Of a stretch of DNA of 64,000 nucleotides, positions 1 through 12,553 are shown in pieces. Positions within the stretch are counted from its first letter, which is position 1, and the number at the start of each line of letters is the position of its first letter. The position numbers and the translations under genes are program-made. The notes beneath the pieces were generated by a model that saw nothing but the letters and a program-made list of their open reading frames with translations, did not search any database and had not been told where the DNA came from. The DNA comes from Polytrichum commune. Its lineage: Eukaryota > Streptophyta > Polytrichopsida > Polytrichales > Polytrichaceae. Where the stretch lies: the NCBI GenBank assembly GCA_950295325.1, contig OX485806.1, positions 12,464,001-12,528,000 of the forward strand. The letters are read 5' to 3'.

Positions 1-1886
1 GGGGTTTTCATAACAAGTTCTAGTGTCTCAAGTGATGTAGTTTAAGTTGGTTTGTGCTACCGCATAAGTCGCATTAATCCTTGTATTGTGAGTAAGCCGC
101 ATTTTGACCAATGGATGAACTCATCCAACATCCATGCCAATATTTGTAAACTTAATCATAAGAAGTGTCACCTGGAAAGTTATCTTAGTAACATTAAATA
201 CCATATGACACTAGATATCATATTCAATGTACTTTTCATATTCAAATTTGCATTTAGATATATGCATATAGTGGGTTACTGCAGTGAGTTAGATGATGTA
301 TCGAAGTATTGTTTTGGCTTGGTAGTTTTCATACTCAAATTTGTTTTTTGATAGATGTAAGGTATATGGGTGCTATTTGGTTTGCGTTCACGTTCTCCAA
401 CTTCTACCAATTAGATTTACACCCGAAATAGAAATAATATTGTGTTGCATTTGCAAATCTTTAATGAAACACTTGCAAAGACCGGATTCAAAGTCAGACT
501 TCCTTTGCTTTAGTTATTGTTATTGGAAGTGCATGTTTATTGATTTTTTCACTGGATACACATGCACCTAGAAATTATATTCACAAATGAGTGTAAATAC
601 TTATTAATGTTTGAAGACATAGTCCAATCTCCATTAAACAAATGGTTTGGTGCATTTTGTGTTTATGGCACAACATAGGCGGTTTACTATCACTATCGAT
701 CAAGACAAATACAATTAGAATTAGTGGCATTACATTCAATATATTATTGTGCCGAGCATGAGGTAGTTTGGGATTACATGCTTATTTCCCAACCAACCCA
801 CATTTCTTAGGTCATGAAGCACACAATTAGTACAAAACGGTTGTCTTGAGGCCTTAGCCACTATGCTCATAATTTTTGGAGCTTATATGGGCATTTCATT
901 CTCTATCAAGGTGAAGAGGGAAGTGTTAATGTTAGGGTCATATAGGCCTCTTCCATTTTGTTGACTACTGGGCATATAATGGTTATCGTATTTTAAGCAT
1001 GAATCAAATATTTTTTAAACACATGTCTATTTGGCACATGTTCTTGGAGCCACAACATAGCACATGCAACAAAAATATAGGTACCCTAATAAGAAAAGTG
1101 ACCAAATATGGATTGCCTACCTTATTATGTAGTTGGTGGTACTAAACATAAGATAAATGGGTTTTGTATGCTTACTTTTTCTAGGTAGCTTACTTTCCCT
1201 AGGATACGAAGCATACAATTGGTACACGATGGCTAGCAAATTTCCTTCGAGGTTATAGCAAGGTTCCCTACAATGCTTGGACCTCATTTGAGTCTCTTCG
1301 GCATTGTCAAGGTGAAGACCTTATCCCCATTGAAACCATAATGGTTCCTTGCCCCAAACATAGTTAGATTGGAGTAGAGGTGCACATAACCCATCACTCG
1401 AAGAATTTTGCACCGAATGTGGAGAAGCATAAGGCGGTGGAAATTTCTCCCGTGTCAGAAGATAGAAATCAAGAGGCTTGAAAATTTCTCGGTAATTTAT
1501 TCCTCAAATTGAGATTATTGTGAATTTTTGAAACCAAAAGTTGGCCCGAACATATTGCCAATGTCTAGAGCATGCCATAACCGAGTTCTTTCCTCCTCAC
1601 TTTAGCACTTAGAATCATGACATGTGCCATGGCATATTGGTTATGCCATGATCAAAATTCAGTCGTAGCCTGATCGAAATTCATGTACCATGTAGATTGC
1701 CAATGAGATCCTAATCGGGAATAGGCGTTGTCGGGTAGAGAGGGTTCCGCCTTGGGAAAGCACTGGGCTCCTGGCTGCAACTAGATTTTATCGGACCCGT
1801 CGAATCTTTTGGTCTTCAATCGAGTCTTCTGGTCTTCTAGTCTTCAATTTCTTCTAATCTTCAACCTCTTTCCCGTCGACCTATCC
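1..1886. other. Non-coding, AT-rich region, no gene seen
   Basis: Only short, composition-driven open frames occur here, and none shows a recognisable motif. The stretch from about 88 to 245 resembles 60208-60352 at the other end of the window in the same orientation, so at least part of this region is a dispersed repeat. Nothing else can be assigned. Confidence 0.5.
88..245 (+). repeat. Dispersed repeat, copy 1 (partner at 60208-60352)
   Basis: Both copies share the block CCAATGGATGAACTCATCC, followed by matching text around a CATAAGA...GTCA...AAAGTTA series and a shared AT-rich end. The match is imperfect, so the copies are old. No coding potential or terminal repeat was found, so the family is unknown. 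Confidence 0.55.
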
Positions 1887-2056
1887 TGTTGCGGCTCTAT
1901 ATGGGTAAAGGGTAAGGGTAGTGTGATAAGAAACCACGGGCTTCGGACGGGTAAAACGGGACGTCAGAACACGAGCTGACGTCCGAAAGATTGGCTCCTA
2001 AACTTTCAAACCCACGGTGACCAGCAATCGCGCCTCACCAGTGGGAACGACAGAAA

Positions 2057-2134
2057 ACAACCTTGTGGGTGATCAATCCCACTTCGTTGTCACAAACAAC
2101 CTTGTGGGTCATTAATCCCACTTCGTTGTCACAC
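2057..2134. repeat. Two-copy 39-bp tandem repeat
   Basis: Two adjacent units of about 39 bp, each containing ACAACCTTGTGGGT and CCCACTTCGTTGTCAC, differ at only a few positions. The repeat lies in non-coding DNA. The inverted words GTGGGT and ACCCAC-like segments inside each unit could form a weak hairpin. Confidence 0.7.
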
Positions 2135-2607
2135 AGGAAACAAATTACGATGCAGAAATGAAATGCAACTAGCCTCCAAAACCGGCTTGGAATCACACAC
2201 ACAAGAAAAAGACAACGTGCCACAAGCAACCACACATTCGAGTCTTGAAGCCTTCAATTCTTCAATCTGTCCGTCTTCTATGGTCGGTCGAAGTCTCAAC
2301 TCTTCTTTTAAGAACCAACAGACTTCCCTCCACTCAAACAAGCACAAATCTTGATTGCTAACTTCCAAAACAACAAGTGAGATCTCTCATGAATCACAAA
2401 TCCCTCGTATTTTATTTCATATTCTTCTCAAAACAACTCACACCATGAGCTTCGAATCCACTTCTCTCTCTCAACAACTTCTCTCCCACAATAATCACAT
2501 AACATCTTTCCTTCATCACCTCTCCCTATCCATGCGAGAGACAAAGTTTAATCTTATCCTCATCACATGGCTTCTAATCACCCATTGGTCCAAAGTAACT
2601 CAAGATA

Positions 2608-5080
2608 ACTAAAAGACAAAAATAAACTATGAGTAATAAAAAGGTAATCTATTTTTATCATTTGGTAAAGGTAACTAAGAGTAACTATGAGTAAACATAA
2701 AGGTAAGCAACTTCTATCCACTTCTATCCTTAGGTAATGATAACTAAAATAAACTATGAGTAAATAAAAAAGTAATCTACTTCTATTCTTTATTATTTTT
2801 CTCTAAGACCAAGAATCACAATGCAATATTAAATACGTACACATCTATATAGTGTACGTATTTACATCACGACAGCGTGTCTACTATAATCCTAACTCCC
2901 ATGATTTAAGGTGGATGATGCTAATGTGGACACCTTCAACTTTGTGGAGTCATCTAGCCTATGAATCGAAGCATTAGAAGCTCGAGTTGGTTAACAATTG
3001 TGAATTAGGACCAAAATTTGAAAACGCTAAAATCATAGTTCAAGAAGGTGTCAATCTACACTCCAAAATCAAGGATTTTCTACTTCTCAAGGCGGTGTTA
3101 TTAGAGCTAACTAATCTTGTCCAAATTAGAGTCTTGTTACAATAGGTTAAGTCACACCTATTGTCAAGTTATGTTATGTAAGGAACCTGACAACATACAT
3201 CCCTGTTAGAATAGGGTCTTAATAATTTCTTGGTATAATATTCCATATTTTGCAGTGTATATTTTCACACTGTATCTCTTGCTCAAATGGATGCTAGGAT
3301 TTATCCGTTTGAATGAACCCCAACTCGTATAAGCACGATTAACCATGTAATAAGTACTTATGTGGTTGCCGAGCTCTTATGTTTCATAGATATGGTCATT
3401 GACTGTTCGACCAGTTCCCTTTTACTTCATTTACCTGAACAATCCTGAATGTAATCGAAGATTTACAGTCCCCCTTCATGGTCATCATCCAGATGTCCTG
3501 AAAGAGATATATACTCATCTCATTATTATCATTCCCTTTGAGATCAAAGCTCCTCAAATGGCTTCTGAGAGAACCCATAAAAAGATTCTTTCAGTACTTC
3601 GCTTTTGCAGTAAAGACGTTTTAGATGCCGCAAATAGCACCATGAGCCAAGCTCTTTACGCGGTATCTTGAGACTATGCAGGGAATGTCTATGACTCCTT
3701 GCTACAGGGGTGAGTTTTTTGAAGAAACATCCATTTCGTTCATTATGTATAAGTCTGGTCCAAACTACATGACTCACCTCGATACACCTTTATATCCTGT
3801 TCTGGAAGTCTGACCATGAGAAACCAGGGTCATGAGATTTCACAGTTTTGTGTACAATCTTCCGTATTCTTATAAATGCCTATTACTCTCGGGACGTCAT
3901 ACGGAAAAAGACTTTTTCAATCAACCTATTCAGCACGTATTCTTGTATCCATATAGCTTATATGGTCAGAGTTTCCACGACAAGGTGTAAGTTCCACCCA
4001 TTGTTGTATTTACACTCCTGATTCCTCAATAGGAACCAAGAGTGCTCTGGGTCTACTTCTGGATCCTTCCATAGAGTATATGTAGGAGCTTTCATCAAGA
4101 GGTTGTTTAATCACGACTTATGAGTAGAAAGGTTCCTCAAAGTCCTGCAGTATATCATCCCTTGAAACAACTGACTCCCGTTTTTTACTCCTCTACGTAG
4201 GACAGAACCTACTTAAGCAGTAAGCTCTCATATGGACCCTCATAATATTCAGAGCGCTACCTTTCAGTCCAATGTATGGATCTATTGAGGTTATACTGAC
4301 CCTATATTTCTGAACCCCTGGTACGTTTTTCTTCTTATCAGAAGAGCACGAGTTGATTCATAACTTATTATTGTGTAGTTCATAAGAAAATATTGAGAAT
4401 ATACGGGGTAAGAGTACTTTAGAGATTGTCCTAAAATAGGAAGCAATTCATCCTGTATATCCTTAAAAAACATTACATAGTCGGGGTAGTCCCTGTAATC
4501 CTTCATATAACAGTATGTATCACTCGATCTTTTCTCAAATAATTAGTAGAAGTAAGTATAGTTAGTACATACTTAAGAAATGTATTCTCAGTGAGACATT
4601 TGATTGACCATCTCTCATTTGGTTAGTTTTTGAACAAGACTCATGAGAATTTTATCCAATCCATTTCTCTGTCCTCTTATTTCCATATTTTACTGATGCC
4701 TTATAGAGACTGTTGGCATAAGTATTAATATAACAGCAAGTGTTCTTGATAGTTCAGTAATTATCACAGCACACACACCGCAGGAAAAAAAATTCACTGC
4801 CACTTTCGAAATTTTACCATATGTTCAGATTACCTGACTGCTTAATATCAATCAACAGTTGCAGGTATCAATCGGCTTATAGAGTATGTAGAATGTATTT
4901 ATCAAGTAAGATAATACTCATGATCAATTTTTCTGGGTATCAAAGAGAAATGACTAGAGAAATTGTGACGAGTGGACAGTTTCTTCGCAAGGTGCGCAAC
5001 ACTTGTAGAAGAGGTCCTCACCTGTGCCCATGCTCCCCACAATTACCATGAAGTAAGTTAGTAGAGCGTACATAAGGTGT
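2608..5080. other. Non-coding region left of a solo LTR, no gene assigned
   Basis: The start of this stretch (about 2608-2800) contains imperfect direct repeats of an AACTATGAGTAA...AAGGTAA motif. From 3180 to 5080 the sequence has balanced composition but only short open frames on both strands, none recognisable. It may be decayed transposon sequence into which the LTR at 5081 inserted. Confidence 0.4.
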
Positions 5081-7135
5081 TGTGAGGCCAAACCCCCCAC
5101 CCTTAAGCGTCCGTAGTCCGAGTAGTGGGTTTGGGCTCACATTCCTCCGCGGTATTGGATTTGGACTTGGATGAGTCCATAGTGCAAGGTTCACCCTTCA
5201 AGTGGTCTTGGATTTAACTGGAATTTCACTTTTAACAACTCAATGTACGATTTCAATACGTATGTGGAGAATGCACAAGTTAACTATGTTATTTTAACCT
5301 CCTTATGCTCGGGTGCTATTTTGTCTTTGTTTGCTTCTAACGTCCATCCGGCTGCTTTAGCTACACAAGCCCTTAAGGATATCCCTCTCCTAAATGGAGT
5401 CCGTGCCGTTGACTCTATACTACCACTTGAACTATCACTTGTGTATTCCGTATCGCTACTATAAGAGGTCTCACTTGGTGTCTCCATACCGTACATAAGC
5501 CTTTAAGTATTAAGAAATACTTATGTGACTTATGTCAATCTCTCCCTCGCACCTTTGGTCTTTGCTTCCTTTGTCTTGCCATCGCGAGAGTGCTCCACAT
5601 TCTCCATTAAGTTGTGCACGTGGTTTATTTTTAAAGAGAGGATGCAAGTGTTAAAAAAACACTATTCTCTATAGTCAATCTCAAATACATTTACTTGTGA
5701 AAGCCACACATAACACTAACTAGCATAATGTAACTAACTACTTGTCTATGAGCTAATTAGGTAGGCTATCTACTAAGCTCCTTCATGAACCCATCTCTTT
5801 ACTTTCTAATTACATAAACCTAGCTCCTTCATAAACCCAGGTCCTTCATAAACCCAGCTTCTTAGCTTCTAACTAAACAAACCCAGCTCCTTCATAAATC
5901 CAGCTCCTTCATGAACCCACAACTTTGTAGTTGTAATCCCCAACTACCTCACTAATTATTCAAGCCCTTAACTAATCTTCCTACCTAATTTCCCTAATTC
6001 TACTAACAACCCCTTTCTAATCACACAATTCTTCTCTAATCCTAAAATCCTAAAATCCTAGAGAGGAGAGGGGGAGAGAGAATTTCCTAACTTCACTAAG
6101 ACTAACTAATCCACACAAGTATATTTTTGCACTCATCACAACATCAAGTGCTCAACTCTTAAACATGGAACTTGCAACCACGTGTATTCAAAACATGAAC
6201 TTTAAGTACCACAAATTGGAATCATGAATTAACTTTAAAATCCTTCACGTCAACACTAATTCTACCAAGAGGTCAAGCCCTCTTCAAGGCTAACAAGCCT
6301 TGGCTCTCAAACTAAAAACTAAGCACACACATGTGCTCCAATATGGCTTCCCACACCCACACTTATAACTCGTGGGGTGCCTTGGAGCACAAAGGAAAGA
6401 GAGGATGAGTGAGGGAATAATGAGGGATTATATAGTAAGCTTGAGGGGGTGAGCACCCTCAAGGCTCACGATAAGCCCTTGAGATTTCCTCCTACTTAGT
6501 AGGCGCCAATCCTATCTTCTAAGTCTTCCTCCCTCAAATGATCAACAAGGATCCTAATTCGAACATTTAACTAGCCTTGGCTTTCTACCTACCACACTTT
6601 ACCAAACTTGGGATGCTTCAACCCAAACTTAGCCTCCTTCGCTTTCCGCCGCCATAACTTTCTCCCCTTACTTTCCCAAATCGTCGCTCACCACTTAATT
6701 CAAACCACGATGCTTAACTCGTGATTTGATTGGTGCTTTGAGAATTTGCTTATCCTCCACCTTGCATTCTTCCTTGGGCCTTCCCCATTAAGTGGCCATG
6801 ATGAGGTGGTCCACTTGTGCGCTCCATGTGATCCTCCATTCATCCCAATTCGAATGCACTTGCCTCTTGAGTCACTTTGGTTGTCTCCATCCATTTGTAC
6901 TAGCCTACTCACTAACTACTCAATCCAAGTTCTCCTTACCTATCCTCATTCACTCAAATCCTTCCGAAGGTAAAAACACAATAACAACTCACATCCTAGC
7001 CTCTTACAACATGGTACTTCTAAGACTAACATTTCACTCTTTTTATATTTTTGTGAAGTAACATGCTACTTCAAAGTGCATCAACTAACGTTTCAAGGGT
7101 CTAAGACTAAATGTGGGCACCCTTTTGGGCTCACA
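5081..7135. mobile_element. Solo LTR, family 2, copy A
   Basis: The 2055-bp unit begins TGTGAGGCCAAA and ends TTTTGGGCTCACA, giving TG...CA ends with a short imperfect inverted repeat as in LTRs. Copy B at 20871-22643 shares both ends, an internal block on GCTTTAGC(T/C)ACACA(A/T)GCCCTTAAGGATA, and a TTCACTCTTTTTAT block near the right end. The 5-bp flanks are GGTGT (5076-5080) and TGTGT (7136-7140), one mismatch apart, so an old target duplication is plausible. No primer binding site or coding region accompanies it, which favours a solo LTR. A non-autonomous DNA element is the alternative, but a 5-bp duplication and TG...CA ends argue against that. Confidence 0.65.
5812..5920. repeat. Short direct repeats inside LTR copy A
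   Basis: The word AGCTCCTTCATAAACCCA and close variants recur at least four times in about 110 bp. This is a degenerate tandem tract in the LTR of copy A and corresponds in position only loosely to the 37-bp array in copy B. Confidence 0.6.
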
Positions 7136-7722
7136 TGTGTCAACAGACCTCTTACTTGTTATCGATGTCAACAAGGCTACAATACCTCCTTAGAAATTAG
7201 TAAAAATATACATAACATACTCTTCAATATCATGTAATCTTGAATCAAGAATTGGTAGTGTTTATAAGCCAAAGGTCGAGTATCCCTTGTAATCTCAATC
7301 CATATCAAGTGTGGTCAGTATACTCAAAGTAGTTTCCCAGATCCACACTTTGAAATCTTCCTGAGATGAACTACTCTTGTTCATCCTGACACTCTTAGGG
7401 GATCTTTGCACAATGTAATGGTAATTCCGAACTAGGCTCTACTTAGCACGTATCTGCACCTAGTGGACCATATACATTGTAATAACAGACCAGCGTCGAC
7501 TCCTCACTTGCTCATGAGAATCACTAAGTCTGTGTAAAGAGCTATGCAGTTGCTAGCCTGTGTAGAACTCTCGGCACTGTCTGTCAAATAGGAGCTACTA
7601 CACACACTTGAGGCGAGACTGTCAGGGATGCTTTCCCGTATGCACTCTCGGTTTTTTAAAGTTATTTTATTTCTTTGACGGGCTGCCCGCAAGATATTTT
7701 TTGTGTGTGGAGCTCGTTGTTC

Positions 7723-7874
<152 letters not shown>

Positions 7875-8236
7875 CATAAACCTGCCCTTGGTGGTGTTCT
7901 TACTCCCTATATATGTATGAGTGGGGTGCACTCACCATATAGGAAGTGCACCACCAAACTCCTTGAATATTGTTATAATTCAGTATAATGTTCTCTCCTC
8001 AATATATCATAAGTTTTCTTACCATATAATCACAGTAAGTATTGTGTATATATTTTTTACTGCATATGTTATTGAGGTAGTATTAGGGTCAAGTATTTAA
8101 TGACAAGTGTAAGTTTATATGAACTTTATCAGGGTAATATTATAAATTCTGATCATTGCTTGTATAGACATCGAGAGGAGTCACATAGTACTTCTGTCTT
8201 AATGTGAATCAGAAATATACAATTTCAATACTCAAA

Positions 8237-9450
8237 ACCTGTTTGTCCGATGTAGATCACAGGAGAGATAATCATGTAGTTGTACTACACTGGAGCCATA
8301 TGGAAGTATCGACTATGGTTTTATCTCAGATAAGACGACACTTTAAGCTTTTTAGAGAGTAAAAACTTACTTTTCTATGTTGTGAATCACATTCTTGAGA
8401 TCGAATCTGAGGCCCGGGAAAGAGCCCAGTCGGAGAAATTTAATGAGTTGACTCTTGAGTTTGTGTAAACGAAACCCATTCGATGTCAAGACTTGTAACA
8501 AGAAGTGTAACTCATTTAAAGCGTCATGCTTGTTGCTCGATAGGTATAGGACTGAAAAAACTTGTGACTATATTATGTTGTATGACTGAGAGACGCTTCT
8601 GTTGGATCTGAACTGCAAGAACTGGGAATATTGGAAAGGTAGGTTTCGGTGTTTATCAACTTATGTGTTCGAAACGTCCCATCAATCTCATTTATGACAA
8701 AGATCTGCATGTTCATAAGATGTGCACTAGTACCCCTCTGTGGGAATCTAGCTGAAAATCGATCTATTTCTTGTTTGATTTCGACAATACCAAGGGGGTA
8801 GATCCAGAAAGGGTTGGATGCCACTCTCTCAGAGTTGGGATCTAAGAATTGTAGAACATCCTCATTGTTCAAGATACAGAGGTCATCTATGTATCTAAAC
8901 GTGTATTTGAACCTCTTCATGAGGTCGGTTCTTCCAAGCTTAGCCAAGCTAGATATGAAACTAGCTTCGTAATGCAAGAAGTACATATTGCACTAAAGCG
9001 GGCTGCAGGAGAAACCCATGGGGATTCCCGAAATTTGCTGCCATACCCGATTCCAAAGTGTGACGAAGCAATTAAAGCTCAACCAGGTATTGAGGCAGAC
9101 CAATCTTTCCTCGGTAATTTCCACCCATAATCCTCCAGATGGGTTATGAGAAGCCCACCTCGTTGTTGAGGCAGCCATTTTGTTTTCATCGAACCGAACT
9201 CAAAAACATTGTTCGGACCTGGGATGATCGATTCGTTTATGTTGGAAGGCAATTTTAATAAGCTTTGAAATCGCTTCCATTAAATTATCAGATCCTTTTA
9301 GCGGGATTGCCACGTAGCACTGGGCAATGTCGGCCATAAACACATCATGTAGCTTATTCGGCAGATTGAGGGCAAGGTCAATAACTGAGTCAATTATCCA
9401 AAAGTTCTTGGTCGTAGTACCCATAAGTAAGTTGTACGATTGAACCATTT
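8237..9450 (-). pseudogene. Penelope-like reverse transcriptase remnant
   Basis: Read on the minus strand from 9448 to 8573 there is one frame interrupted only by TGA (9202-9200) and TAG (8995-8993). It carries RT landmarks in order: DVFMADIAQCYVAIPL (motif A region), GIPMGFSCSPL before the TAG (motif B), and FRYIDDLCILN (motif C, the catalytic YIDD box). The next motif, GTSAHLMNMQIFV, fits the region after the palm. After a frameshift near 8620 a second frame continues with a SNRSVSQSYNI segment down to about 8385. Further along, at 8260-8237, VIYIGQTG appears, resembling the core of a GIY-YIG nuclease, the partner domain in Penelope-like elements. Assignment to Penelope-like elements rests on motif style and this order and is not certain. 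It is clearly inactive. Confidence 0.65.
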
Positions 9451-10131
9451 TACCAAACCACTATTTTAATAAATAGGCATATGACATTGGAAATCCTGTT
9501 AAAAACACGTCCTCCAAATCCTAGCTGAATGGTTCTAAAAAATCATTATGTTCACTTCAATCACCATATTTTATGAGTTTAGCAGAATTTGTTGGTATGA
9601 AAAAAATTGGTATGGGACCCAAAGATGATATTTTCTAAATGTTCAATATTTTTACTTCAACTGTCATATATTTTTGTTTTTTTGTCCATCCCAATGGCCA
9701 AAATAACAGGAAAAATTAGATCCCTCTTCGTGCATGAAAAAAAACCAAAGTAAGAAATATAATCTAGATAATATATAAAAATATTCCATACAAAATTATG
9801 ATATTTATTGTTCTTTTGGAAATAGTTGTTTTATCTTCAGTTTGGATCTTGTGCCTCTACAAGACTAAAATACAAAAAACAAATAAATGAATAGACGCCA
9901 AGGGCATTCTTCAAATTGTCGCCACAAAATTCTTCGTATATCTAAAATTCCGGGAAAGCTTGGAAATTATGTCTTTATGTAAGATTGATACAACTTCAAC
10001 TGTCCCCCAAAAGTATTCTCATCAAATAAACACAAAATCCCCCTAGTAATCCTACGATAACATATCCCATTCCCCCAATCAACCTACAAAACTTACAAAC
10101 CACCTTCTTAGATGAACAAAACCTAGCAACA

Positions 10132-10925
10132 ATGAATCTCACACAGACCCTCTACCAAGACCAACTCACTCCCATACAATGGAAAGAAGCACAAAACCAC
10201 CTCCAAGAAATAATAAACTCGCTTAGCAAGTGCAATAAAAAAACTTGCATGACGCAACCAACACCGCCACTCCCTACCCGAGCCAACTCTCAAGGAGAAT
10301 TCCTCCCTAGAACACAACAAAAAGTATGAAAACACGAATTAAAAATTCACCATATCATCCCGAAAATAATTTGTACTGTATGCCAACACCCATATACACA
10401 CATACAACACAACTCGGATATCCAATCACTAATACGAATACCCACCATCAATATCTCGCCCCTCCCCACTAACCAAACATAACACATACAATGGATAGAT
10501 AAACTAGCCACCATCGGTAAAAATGCCAAAAATGAAGCGCACAAAATCGTCACTAAGCAAAGATTGATTAACTATCGCACCCCTATCACAAAAAATAGAA
10601 CGTTACTAAACATCAAACCAAAAACTATTCACAAGAAAATTTTCCACCTCACAACTGCAAGATCCTTCGATTGCATACAAAGCTCCAAAGGTAACATCCT
10701 AACCAAACTTATAGATATAGCCAATTAAATATACTATACCCAACAAGTATCATTCCATAAGCAAGCCCCATTATGCAAAGATACCATAACGATATAGACC
10801 ATCCAAACGCATGCATGTGAGTCATACGCAAATACCCATGGCACACAAATAATGGAATCATACTTGACAAAAGAGGCCCATATAACACACTTATTAGCAT
10901 CCAATTCACTCGAGAAATATATGAC
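10132..10925 (+). pseudogene. LINE N-terminal region (decayed)
   Basis: The segment starts with an open frame from 10132 (65 codons, MNLTQTLYQDQLTPIQW...) that stops at 10327. Beyond it, coding potential continues only with stops and frameshifts. A CTVCQHPYTHTY segment near 10370 might be part of a zinc-binding motif. The copy at 62610 preserves equivalent text (QGGFLPRKKQ against QGEFLPRTQQ), supporting that this is part of the LINE. Function is not assigned. Confidence 0.55.
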
Positions 10926-10927
10926 AA

Positions 10928-11530
10928 ATGCGTCAAAAAATTAACTCGGGGGAAAGTGCAAGACCCGGACAACATACTAAACGACATAATAAAAATTCTA
11001 CCCTACAATGCCACGATATGCTCTTCCTATTCTTCTGGCAATGCTACAAACAAAGAGAAATCTCGAACTACTGGAAACACAGTAAAACCATCCTACTACA
11101 TAAAAAGACGACCCCATCTACCTGTCTAACTATAGACCAATCGCCCTCACCAACACTATATATAAATTATTTCCAAGTACCATTATGACTCTCTTCACCA
11201 ATTACGGAGAACAACATAGAATCTTACATTTTAGCCAAGAAGGTTTTCGACCTCAACGAAACACATCCCGACAAATCCAAATGATCATCGCCGCCCTCAA
11301 AGACGCTAGACTCACCACCAAGGATATTTACCTTACATACATTGACTTCCGCAATGCCTTTGGATCCATCGACCACGCCCGCCTACTTGCCCTCATGGAA
11401 GACTTAAGTTTCCCCATAGACGCGGTAGAAATAGTTGGCAACATCTACAAAAATTCCACCACCTCCTTCGTCGGTAATACCTTTGGCATAACACCCCCAA
11501 TAAAAATAAGTCACGGCACCATACAAGGGG
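10928..11530 (+). pseudogene. LINE reverse transcriptase, N-terminal half
   Basis: The fingers region appears in shifted frames: a GKVQDPDN segment, then FFWQCYKQREISNYWKHSKT followed by ILLHKK, which match LINE RT motifs 0 to 1. From 11185 the frame is open and contains GFRPQRNTSRQ (motif 2a region), YIDFRNAFGSIDHARL with the first catalytic Asp (motif A) and HGTIQG (start of motif B). It is cut at 11530 by the chromovirus insertion and resumes in the same frame at 18405 with DTFSPYLF. The pieces before 11185 need at least one frameshift, so the copy is not functional. Confidence 0.85.
11526..11530. repeat. Target-site duplication AGGGG (left)
   Basis: AGGGG directly precedes the 5' LTR and recurs at 18400-18404 directly after the 3' LTR. 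A perfect 5-bp duplication is the hallmark of LTR-retrotransposon integration and fixes both element ends. Confidence 0.95.
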
Positions 11531-12513
11531 TGTCGCGCACCTCTCCATGAGGAGTGCCCGAAACACCATGGGCACAAGGGGGACCCCGGAGTGACACCCG
11601 GGACTTGTGGCGCCGTTGGTGAGAGGGCCCAAGTGATCCTAGTGTGGGTGAGGGCCCCGGGCGTTGGGAACGCCTCCCACCCACGGAGACTAGGAGGCAC
11701 AAGGGTAAGGCCATGAGCTATGCGTAGCTCATGGCGTGGTGATTCTAGAATGCTCAAGAACACCTCAATCGGAGGTGTGAGCTAGGAGTTATGGCCATTT
11801 GAGTGGGGCGGGCGCTGTCCCGGGACAGCGCCCTGGTACAGCAGTGCCTGGGAGTGATTCCCGGGACTGCCAAGGTTCAAACAGGCATAACTTCCTCAAG
11901 ACTTGCCCGAATGGGGCAAGTGAGGAGTCCATCTTCATCTACGTGAAGCGTAGATGAAGATGGAGTGGTTGGTTGTTATGATCGGACATCATACAAGGAA
12001 GTTATGATGGTCTGAAGCTGCCGGGGGGGTAGGGTTCTAGGCCCAGCAGCTAAAGGAAAATGTCCACTTGGCCCCAACTCTTGATAGAGAGACAAGAGGT
12101 TGGTTGACGGTGGGGTAGGGGCCCCGCGTAGAGTCCTAGAGGCTTATATGGGTGAGGTGGTGTGGCCTCACCCACCCGAGGCCGAACGGCACGGCCTCCA
12201 TGGGCATTGGCCCATTGTGAGGCCATAGTTGCCTAGTATGGTTCGGGTTGTTGTAGTGTTGCTCCGGCAATGCGATGATCAACATAGGATTGGACTTCCA
12301 TGGATGGAAGTCCACATTGGGGAAATGGGTTACCGATTAAGGGGTGAGTCCCGAAAGCAAAGTAGGAGGGTTGGTTCCCTCCTATGAACTATTGGTCCGG
12401 GGTAAGAGGAGCTATCCATTAGCATGGCGGAATGCGAAGGGTTAGCGACTCGTAACCTTTGCTAGAATTGAAAATTGGCAAGATTATTAAGGGACCTAGC
12501 AAGGGTTGCGACA
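11531..12513 (+). repeat. 5' LTR of the chromovirus
   Basis: The LTR begins TGTCGC and ends GCGACA, so the terminal six bases are inverted repeats of each other. It is 983 bp and GC-rich, and contains several perfect or near-perfect stem-loops: around 11711-11736, 11810-11833 (24-nt palindrome), 11895-11925, 11929-11963 (15-bp stem) and 12293-12313. Open frames of up to 119 codons on the minus strand recur in every LTR copy and are not genes. Confidence 0.97.
11810..11833. repeat. 24-nt perfect palindrome in the LTR
   Basis: The arms GGGCGCTGTCCC and GGGACAGCGCCC are exact reverse complements with no loop. The same palindrome occurs in the 3' LTR. The solo LTR copy near 43260-43282 keeps it with one changed base. 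It could be a protein-binding site or an RNA hairpin, and nothing here decides which. Confidence 0.9.
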
Positions 12514-12515
12514 CT

Positions 12516-12527
12516 TGGTATCAGAGC
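12516..12527 (+). promoter_or_regulatory. Primer binding site, initiator Met-tRNA type
   Basis: TGGTATCAGAGC lies two bases inside the 5' LTR and is the standard plant complement to the 3' end of initiator methionine tRNA, used to prime minus-strand synthesis. Its position fixes the element orientation as plus. Confidence 0.95.
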
Positions 12528-12553
12528 AGGGTTCCAATATTTGAGCTAGCACT

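Noticed and set aside
5081-7135. hAT or other DNA transposon as the identity of the family-2 units
   Set aside because: Copy B has a 5-bp, not 8-bp, duplication and TG...CA ends, which fit an LTR.
11393-11763. Minus-strand open frames of 67-119 codons, also at 17134-17650 and 43323-43687
   Set aside because: They lie in the GC-rich LTR and recur with each LTR copy. The frame is open because of composition, and the solo LTR copy changes it.
12516-12527. tRNA-related sequence
   Set aside because: It is a 12-base primer binding site complementary to initiator tRNA, not a tRNA gene. No cloverleaf was found anywhere in the window.
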